A stretch of DNA of 8,833 nucleotides from an uncultured Propionibacteriaceae bacterium (lineage in GTDB: Bacteria > Actinomycetota > Actinomycetes > Propionibacteriales > Propionibacteriaceae). A program made the position numbers and the translations under genes. Where the stretch lies: positions 1 through 8,833 of the forward strand of contig CAKZJI010000391.1 in assembly GCA_936941515.1 (NCBI GenBank), in the 5' to 3' direction. This document shows positions 1-6,200 of the stretch, in pieces. The notes beneath the pieces are model-generated. The model was not told the DNA's origin and searched no databases. It saw only the letters and a list, made by a program, of their open reading frames with translations. The first letter of the stretch is position 1. Every line of letters begins with the position of its first letter.

Positions 1-1098
1 AGTGCGGTTGTGGTAAGCCCCCTCAGACAGTTTGACGGAGCGCTCACCCAGGAACTCCAGCCAGCTCGGGACACCGGCCTGCGGCACCCAGACGTCGGAG
101 TACTCGGCCACTTCGACGGACAGGTCTGCGCTGGCCTCAACATCCTGGGACACGGCACGTCCGGTGCGCAGGTACTGGTTGGCCTGCTGGGACACGTTGA
201 ACACGTTCCCGTCGTAGCGGTCCATCACCGCCAGCCGCAGCCGCGCACCCTCCGGCATGCCGGTCACCGTGAACAGCGTCGTGTCCTTGAGGTCCAGCTC
301 CATCAGCCGGTAGCGCATCAGCGGCGACGGATAGTTCCGCAGATCAAGAGGCGGGGCGATCCGGTCGCGCAGCACCTGCCGGTCAGCTCGGGCACCCGTC
401 GCGGCGGTGGCCCCGACAGCGCCCGTGGCGGCCAACCCCAGGATCACTGCGGCGGCCACCGCCTGACGCGCGACATGCGTCGCGTCAGCCCGGCGATTGA
501 CCAGAATGTCGGCATTGTCACTGCGCTGAGCCGCCAGCTGATGCAGCCACACCCACGCAACCATTCCCAGCCCCAGCGCAGCCCCAAGCCACAGCGCCGT
601 GGGCGCAGTCCGCACCCCGAAGGCGATGCTGAACCCCAGGAAGACAGGTGGCATCAGCAGAGGCCAGAACACGGCCCGCCACCTCAAGGCGACGGTGGTG
701 GCGACCACACCGGCCAGCAGCCCCGACAGCCACGGCACGACCGCGGGACCCGTGAAGTCGCCCGCCGGGGTGGCTATGGTCAGCAGATCCCTCCAGCCCT
801 GGACCGTGAGCAGCACCAGGCGACGCAGCGTCTCCAGCGTGGGGATGAAACCGGCGACGGTGGTGCGGGGCAGAGCCACCGCGCCACCGAGCAGCAGGTA
901 GGCGAAAGTGGTCGCGAGCACCGTCAACGCCGCCGACAGCCGGAACCGGGCCGTGACCCAGCCCACAGCGACACCCACGGTGATGCCCACAATGCCGGGA
1001 ACGAACCCCTGCCAGCCTCCGAAGGCCGGCTGCAGCGCGACAACTCCGGGGACGAGCAGCGCCCACATCCCCAGCGCCCGGGCCACCGATCCCCTCAT
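1..1098 (-). CDS. TgpA-like transglutaminase membrane protein, N-terminal part (3'-partial)
   Basis: Reading from ATG 1098 the frame is open for exactly 366 codons to the left edge. The protein begins MRGSVARALGMWALLVPGVV and has about seven hydrophobic segments (roughly 9-22, 31-50, 55-76, 119-138, 142-162, 166-186, 213-234). This is the multi-pass N-terminal domain of actinobacterial TgpA-like proteins. After the last helix comes an extracytoplasmic beta-rich part with LRNYPSPLMRYR (253-264), DTTLFTVTGMPEG (272-284) and VMDRYDGNVFNVS (291-303), which are characteristic of the region before the transglutaminase core in this family. The Cys-His-Asp catalytic domain would be encoded beyond position 1, so catalytic competence cannot be judged. 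The start is supported by GGGGAG 6 bases upstream and a 4-base ATGA overlap with the DUF58 gene. The likely role is protein crosslinking or processing at the membrane with MoxR and DUF58. Confidence 0.9.
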   Translation of the reverse strand, partial: MRGSVARALGMWALLVPGVVALQPAFGGWQGFVPGIVGITVGVAVGWVTARFRLSAALTVLATTFAYLLLGGAVALPRTTVAGFIPTLETLRRLVLLTVQGWRDLLTIATPAGDFTGPAVVPWLSGLLAGVVATTVALRWRAVFWPLLMPPVFLGFSIAFGVRTAPTALWLGAALGLGMVAWVWLHQLAAQRSDNADILVNRRADATHVARQAVAAAVILGLAATGAVGATAATGARADRQVLRDRIAPPLDLRNYPSPLMRYRLMELDLKDTTLFTVTGMPEGARLRLAVMDRYDGNVFNVSQQANQYLRTGRAVSQDVEASADLSVEVAEYSDVWVPQAGVPSWLEFLGERSVKLSEGAYHNRT

Positions 1099-2297
1099 GT
1101 CAGGCTCCCCAGCACCCTCGGAAGCTCCTCCACATCAGGCAGGTCCAGCACCGTGATGTCCCCCACCTGATGACGGGCAAGCGGCAGGTCCGACTGATTG
1201 CGCAGCGCAAAAGTTCTGATCTGTGGGGGAAACACCAACTGCGCGGCGCGCAACTCCACCGGGTCGGTTCCGCCCGTGACAAATCCGGCGACGGAGATCC
1301 CCGAGGCCTCATTTCCCGCCAGCAGCGCCAGCTCCCGCAGGCTGGCTCCATCGTCCGCCAGCTCCACGCGACACAGCTCGTCGAGCAGCCCCACACCCGT
1401 GGGGAACATCACCCGACCGGCAGAGGTGTAGAACGAGACCTGCCGTTCCTCCCGCAGCGCGGCAAGGCCCAGCGACGCGGCAGCCGACAGCGCGGCCTCG
1501 AAGTCGTCGTCGGTGGCATAGTCGCGACGCACCGTCGACAGCAGCAGCAGCAGGTGCGCCCGCATCGTCTCCTCAAACTGACGCACCATGAGTCGGCCGG
1601 TGCGGGCAGTGGTCTTCCAGTGGACGGAGCGGCGATCGTCACCGGGAACGTATTCACGCAGCGCGTGGAAGCTGACATCAGAGCTGGACAGGTTGGCTGT
1701 GGTGACCCCCTCAACGTCCTTGAGAAAGCCGATGGCGGTGGCCTCCACCATCACCACCTTGGGGTGGATGAACAGCTCCTGCGGGGGCGTCAGCTCCCTG
1801 GTGCGGCGCATCAGACCCACCGGGTCGGCCTGCACAGCACGCACCGGCCCGACGGGGATCACGCCGCGCCGCCGCGTGGGGATGGAGAACAGCTCCTCAT
1901 GGGAGTCGTCGGCGCCCAACGCAGCCACCCGGAACCGGGCGACGACACGACCGACGGGAAGCTCAATGGCGGCCGCGGGCGATCCCGCGCGCTGGCCGCG
2001 GACCCACACCCGTCCCAGGCCCGGCTCTCCCACCTTCACACGCGGCTGATGCAGCTCAAGCGTCACGTCATGGGTGACGCGACGCAGGGTCAGCAGCACC
2101 GCGACGGCAACCAACGCCAGAGCGAGAAACCCCAACGCCCGGAACTCCAGCCACCCCCACAGCCAGCCGACGACGGCACACACCGCACCGAGCCCGGCAA
2201 CGCCCCAGCCCAGTGGGGTGACGGCGGACACGAGATCCGTGCGCCGCACCCGATCCCGCAGGGCCACAGCCGCTTCCCCCAGGTTCCGCAACCTCAC
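1095..2297 (-). CDS. DUF58 domain membrane protein, partner of MoxR
   Basis: The protein has 400 residues. Two adjacent hydrophobic segments near the N-terminus (about 29-51 and 54-71) form a membrane hairpin, followed by a beta-rich region and the DUF58 signature around 210-242 (LREYVPGDDRRSVHWK, then ARTGRLMVRQFEE). The C-terminal part from about 248 resembles a vWA-like fold, but the first strand (HLLLLLSTVRRDY) lacks the Asp that metal-binding vWA/DUF58 proteins often have there. DUF58 proteins are commonly encoded next to MoxR ATPases and are thought to be their partners; the exact activity is unknown. The GTG start at 2297 is 4 bases after the moxR stop and has no clear Shine-Dalgarno sequence, which points to translation by re-initiation. 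The stop TGA overlaps the next gene's ATG as ATGA. Confidence 0.93.
   Translation of the reverse strand: MRLRNLGEAAVALRDRVRRTDLVSAVTPLGWGVAGLGAVCAVVGWLWGWLEFRALGFLALALVAVAVLLTLRRVTHDVTLELHQPRVKVGEPGLGRVWVRGQRAGSPAAAIELPVGRVVARFRVAALGADDSHEELFSIPTRRRGVIPVGPVRAVQADPVGLMRRTRELTPPQELFIHPKVVMVEATAIGFLKDVEGVTTANLSSSDVSFHALREYVPGDDRRSVHWKTTARTGRLMVRQFEETMRAHLLLLLSTVRRDYATDDDFEAALSAAASLGLAALREERQVSFYTSAGRVMFPTGVGLLDELCRVELADDGASLRELALLAGNEASGISVAGFVTGGTDPVELRAAQLVFPPQIRTFALRNQSDLPLARHQVGDITVLDLPDVEELPRVLGSLT
1105..1110 (-). promoter_or_regulatory. Ribosome binding site of the transglutaminase-like gene
   Basis: GGGGAG on the coding strand ends 6 bases before the ATG at 1098, a good Shine-Dalgarno match at good spacing, inside the 3' end of the DUF58 gene. 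It decides the start codon of the next gene together with the ATGA overlap. Confidence 0.65.
1539..1553 (-). repeat. Run of five CTG (Leu) codons in the DUF58 gene
   Basis: Five identical CTG codons encode Leu 249-253, the first strand of the vWA-like part of the DUF58 protein. A perfect 15-base triplet run could slip in replication, but any change would stay in frame and simply lengthen or shorten the strand. Confidence 0.7.
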
Positions 2298-2301
2298 AGG
2301 G

Positions 2302-3270
2302 TCAGCCAGCCTGATTCGCCGGGCTGGGCACGGTGCTCAGGACCCGCGCGACGACCTTCTGCGCCGACGATCCGCCGAAGGTGGCCGTCGGGGACATGAT
2401 GATGCGGTGTGTCCACACCGGGGCCACTAGCTCCTTGACATCGTCAGGGATCACGAAGTTGCGGCCGTGGGCTGCCGCCCAGACCCGGGCTGCACGCACC
2501 ATGGCGATTGCGCCGCGCGTCGAGACGCCCATGGAGGTGTCGGGGTCGTTGCGGGTGGCCTCGGCCAGGTCCTGGACGTAGTCGAGGATGGCGTCATCGA
2601 CGTAGTTGTCCCGCACCAGGTCGCACATCTCGGCAATGGCCTGCTGCGAGATGACGGGGCTCAGATTCTTGGAGCGGTCCGGCTGCGCAGACTCGGCCAG
2701 CACCTTCCGGGCCGCGTCACGGCCGGGGTAGCCGACGGAGGTCTTCATCAAAAACCGGTCCAGCTGGGCCTCGGGAAGCTTGTAGGTTCCGGCCTGCTCC
2801 ACCGGATTCTGGGTGGCGATCACCATGAACGGACGACCCGCGGAGTAGCGCACCCCGTCGACGGTGACCATCGCCTCCTCCATCACCTCCAGCAGCGCGG
2901 ACTGGGTTTTCGGCGAGGCCCGGTTGATCTCGTCGGCCAGCACGATCGACGCGAAGATCGGGCCCTTGTGGAAGTCCCACTGCCCCTTCTCCTGGTCATA
3001 CATGGTGATGCCGGTGATGTCGGAGGGAAGCAGATCGGGGGTGAACTGGATGCGGCTGTGGGTGCCCTGCACCGACGCGGCGATGGCGCGGGCCAGGGCC
3101 GTCTTGCCGGTGCCCGGGGCGTCCTCCAGCAGCAGATGCCCCTCGGAGAGCAGGCAGGTCAGCGCCAACCGGATCACGGGGGCCTTGCCCAGCAGAGCCT
3201 GACCGACGTTGTCGACGATCTTCGCGAAGGTGTCCGCGAACCAGGCAGCATGCTCAGGCGTGACTGTCAT
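2302..3270 (-). CDS. moxR: MoxR-family AAA+ ATPase
   Basis: This is a cytoplasmic AAA+ ATPase of 322 residues, the usual length for MoxR proteins, which act as ATP-driven chaperones or activators of partner proteins, often with vWA-containing or DUF58 partners. Visible motifs: Walker A APGTGKT at 51-57, Walker B IVLADEIN at 109-116, sensor 1 ATQNP at 152-156, the conserved LDRF at 170-173 with a candidate Arg finger, and the sensor 2 region STRGA around 250-254. HKGPIFA at 101-107 and SALLEVMEE at 124-132 are also typical of the family. All catalytic residues seem intact. The ATG at 3270 is the natural start: it sits 21 bases after the Fn3 gene stop and the first residues match family N-termini. 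The stop lies 4 bases before the DUF58 GTG. The likely client is the DUF58 protein or the transglutaminase membrane complex encoded next. Confidence 0.96.
   Translation of the reverse strand: MTVTPEHAAWFADTFAKIVDNVGQALLGKAPVIRLALTCLLSEGHLLLEDAPGTGKTALARAIAASVQGTHSRIQFTPDLLPSDITGITMYDQEKGQWDFHKGPIFASIVLADEINRASPKTQSALLEVMEEAMVTVDGVRYSAGRPFMVIATQNPVEQAGTYKLPEAQLDRFLMKTSVGYPGRDAARKVLAESAQPDRSKNLSPVISQQAIAEMCDLVRDNYVDDAILDYVQDLAEATRNDPDTSMGVSTRGAIAMVRAARVWAAAHGRNFVIPDDVKELVAPVWTHRIIMSPTATFGGSSAQKVVARVLSTVPSPANQAG
2306..2327 (-). repeat. Inverted repeat over the moxR end, just before the DUF58 start
   Basis: On the coding strand CCAGCC (2327-2322) and GGCTGG (2311-2306) form a perfect 6-bp stem with a 10-base loop, ending just before the moxR stop codon and 8 bases upstream of the DUF58 GTG. 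No T-run follows, so it is not a rho-independent terminator. It could influence ribosome handover between the two genes. A stem this short is common by chance in GC-rich DNA. Confidence 0.3.
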
Positions 3271-3282
3271 CTGCGTTCTCTG

Positions 3283-3290
3283 TCCTCTCT
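3283..3290 (-). promoter_or_regulatory. Weak ribosome binding site of moxR
   Basis: The 21-base gap between the Fn3 gene stop (3292) and the moxR ATG (3270) contains AGAGAGGA, ending 12 bases before the ATG, with a second purine patch (GAGAA, 3280-3276) closer in. No space remains for a separate promoter or a terminator, so moxR is read on the same message as the Fn3 gene. Confidence 0.5.
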
Positions 3291-3291
3291 G

Positions 3292-6200
3292 TCACTGCTG
3301 TGTGCAGTCGCCGGTCAGGTTCCTGCCGGCCCCGAATCCGGTGTCTATGTACCATCTCTGGAACCGGCCCTCGAAGTAGCCGTCCTGATTGACGCTGAGG
3401 GTTCCCGTCTCCGTGTAGCCGCCGTATTCGAGTGTGCACGTCACCTGGGAGTTCGGCCTCCACCGCTCCAGCCGCACATGGTACTGATTGCAGGAGGCGT
3501 ATGGGCAGTTATCCCCAGCTCCGAGGGCTGGCCCGTGAAGGTCAGTGACGTGGGGCGCATCCCAGCTCTTCCCGCAGGCCTGGGTGCTGGTGCTCTGCCC
3601 CTCCGAGTTGGTTGCCGTGACCGTGATGCAGGCCTGGGTGCCGAAGTCGACGTCCTGCCCCCCGCCGCCGCTGGCAGCGCCGCTGCTCTCACCGGCAGAG
3701 GTGGTGATCGTCGACGGACGTCCCCCTGAGTTGGGATCCTGGGTCCAGCTGTAGTTCACCCGGCGATAGGAGCCGGAGGCAGTGACGACCGGGGCTGCGG
3801 GTGGCGCATAGGCGTTGACGGTGGCCGTCGCGGACTCACCCTCCGCGGTCTCGCCGTTCACCGTCGCAACAGCCGTCAGGGTGACCGTCACATCACGGCC
3901 GTTGACGAAGGCACCATGGGTGATGGTCTCCCCGCTGCCGACGAACCCGGAGGCTCCGCCCGCCGACCAGCGGTAGCGGATCTCCTCAGCCCTCGCGCCC
4001 TTGCCGTCGGCCCCGGAGAAGGAGAATCTGACCTGATTCGACACGCCGGTGGGTGTCAGCGAGAAGCCTGCCGGCGCACCCGGCGGCTGGAACGCCCGCA
4101 CCGCATTCGATGCCGGCGACCAGTCGCTCCACAGACCTGACTTGTTGCTGGAGCGCACCTGGAAGGTCTTGTCCTCGGAGCTGACTCCCATGGTGACGGT
4201 CGTGCTGGTGGCAGATCCTGAGTACTTGACCTCACCGGATCCGGACTCCCGCAGCTCATAGACGAGGCTGCGGTCGCCATTGGCGTCGCTGGGCGCGCCC
4301 CAGCTGACGGTGGCGCTGGGCGTCGCACCGGAGGCCTGGTTCTTGCTCACCGTGGGAGCCCCCTGCCCGGCAGGCGCCCCTGCCGGGATCTCCGGAGCCG
4401 AGTAGTCGCTCCACAGGTATTCCGACTCGCGTGCGACATTGCCCTCCGCGTACCGGTTCAGCGCCTGGATGCGGAATCGGTAGGCGGTGCCGTTGCTGAG
4501 GCCCGTTGCCTGCCAGCTGGTGTCCGCGGTGGTGAACTCCGTCTGCCCATTGATGCCGGGGCTGACCTGGATCTTGTACTGGGTCACGGGGGAGCCGCCG
4601 TCGGGGACGGTGGTGGCGGGCCAGCTGAGGTCGATCACCCGGTCGCCGAACTTGGTGGTGGGCGTTGCGGGCTGGTTGGGTTTGGCATCGGGCCGTGCCG
4701 ACGCCGGGGCTGAGGGGTCGGAGGTTCCAGCCTCGGTGACCGCCGAGACGGTGAAGCTGTAGTCGACGTTGTTCTGCTGGCCTGTGACGCGGCAGTTCGT
4801 CACCGCCTGGCAGTTCTGGGAGCCGCCGTTCCAGGCGACCGTGAAGTTCCGCAGGGCACCGCCGTTCAGATCACCCTGCGTCCATGACAGCTCCACAGTG
4901 CCGGAGACATCTGACTTGGCAGTCAGGTTCGTGGGCGGGGATGGCCTGTCCTTGACGGTGATGGAGACCTGACCGGTGACCTGCCGCGACGCATCACCGG
5001 TGGCGTCCTGAGCGACATAGGCCACCACGACACTGCCGGTTGCATTCGGGGTGACGTTCAGCTCCATCCCAGAGCCGGTGACGGTGGCCGATCCCTGGGT
5101 GACCTGCGGATAGAGGATGGTGACCTCGCCTCCGCTGTCCTCGAAGGGGTTGGTGATCGCCTGGGTCAGGTCGAACGTCTTCGTCTGGCCGACCCGCCCC
5201 TCCTGCTCGGTCAGCTCGGCGATGGACAGCAGCGGGCGCGTTGAGGTCACCACGTTGAGCGGGATGCTCATCTCCTGGGGATCTGTGCTGCCGTCATGGA
5301 CCTGGACGACGGCGGCTCCAGCCGTTCCCGGGGCAGTGCCGGACTTCGCGGACACCCTCATCTGCTGCCCGGAGACGCTGACGTCGAACTCGGGGGACGC
5401 CGACAGCAGCTGATAGGTCATCCGCTCGTTGTCACCCTCATCAGGGTCTGTGACCATATCCCCCAGCGAGACATTGATGGGGGACTCACCGGAGGCCACA
5501 TCCACGGGCGTGGGCCGCAGCACCGGCGGGGTCCGCCCCGAGCTGACGACCTCAATGGGCAGGGTCAGGGTGGCGCGCAGACCGTCCGAGTCATCCAGGC
5601 TCGCGCCGTCGTGCACCCCGAAGGTGACGGAGGTCGGCCCGTTGAATGCCGGATCGGGGGTGAACTCGATGATGGTGTCGCTGACGACTTTGAGGCCTTG
5701 GTCTGGCCCACCGGTCCAGACGCCGGAGGCGGCGGTCACGGAGTCGGCTGACGTCACCTTGGCCTCGTGACCGGGGCGGGTGAGCACATACTTCGACAGG
5801 TCAATCTGCAACGGCTCACCGCTCTTGGCCTTGGCGGGCAGCTGCTCCGGGTCGAGCGTCGGGGCCAGGTGCCTGGTCCCGGGCACGAAAATCGCGGCCT
5901 GGGCCGAATTGCCATCCTTGTCCGTGAGCGTGTACAGCAGCACCTGCGGATCCTCACGTAGCGGCACGACGACCTTCCCGCCCTCGGTGACCCTGGCCGG
6001 TTCCGCCACCGTGACCGTCAGGTCGTCGCGAGCCCCGTCGGGGTCCTCGTCGTTCTCCAGGACGGGCACCTCCACCTCGCTGTTGCGGAAGGCATCGGCC
6101 ATGGCGACGCGGTCGTCGACGGCAACGGGCGGCAGCAGCGGCGCATTCTGGTCCACCAGGATGGTGCCGTATCCGGTGACGGTGGCCCCGCCGCCATCGC

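Larger units (their letters stand above)
3565..4947 (-). repeat. Block of about five fibronectin type III domains
   Basis: Residues 1290-1750 hold domains at about 1291-1378, 1379-1477, 1478-1577, 1578-1671 and 1672-1750. The first opens with PSPPTNLTAK and has VELSW and YSFTVSAVTEAGTS, classic Fn3 strands B and F. The second has IDLSW and YRFRIQALN and ends near WSDYS (1468-1472). The third has ATVSW and FQVRSSNKSG and ends near WSDWS (1562-1566). The fourth has VRFSFSG and VTVTLTAVA. The fifth has VNYSW, a Gly/Ser-rich loop (SGAASGGGGQ) and cysteines C1729 and C1747. The first domain carries the pair C1335/C1341. The first three assignments are firm; the fourth and fifth are more diverged and could be counted differently. 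Such domains usually mediate protein binding outside the cell. Confidence 0.82.

Noticed and set aside
518..1066. Minus-strand ORF of 182 codons in another frame of the transglutaminase region
   Set aside because: It is out of frame with the membrane protein that starts at 1098, is rich in A, G, R and H, and shows no family motif.
10..1170. Long plus-strand ORF of 386 codons opposite the transglutaminase gene
   Set aside because: The translation is rich in R, H, Q, P and G with no domain or hydrophobic core. The minus strand encodes a clear TgpA-like membrane protein here. It is a shadow caused by high GC.
1170..2399. Plus-strand ORF of 409 codons opposite DUF58
   Set aside because: Same low-complexity R/H/Q/P/G composition, antisense to a well-supported DUF58 gene. 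Its end-to-end chaining with the neighbouring shadow ORF follows from the shared codon bias of the true strand.
3271..3291. Possible promoter or terminator between the Fn3 gene and moxR
   Set aside because: Only 21 bases, mostly purine on the coding strand, with no hairpin and no -10/-35 pair. It fits a ribosome binding region only.
3292..3400. Possible sortase (LPXTG) or membrane anchor at the C-terminus of the giant protein
   Set aside because: The last residues end in GDCTQQ after a Cys-containing beta domain. There is no LPXTG-like motif, hydrophobic helix or basic tail.
2467..3729. Plus-strand ORF of 420 codons opposite moxR and the end of the Fn3 gene
   Set aside because: It spans two genuine genes and their junction, is rich in G, V, H and R without any recognisable motif, and has no supporting ribosome binding site that I could see.
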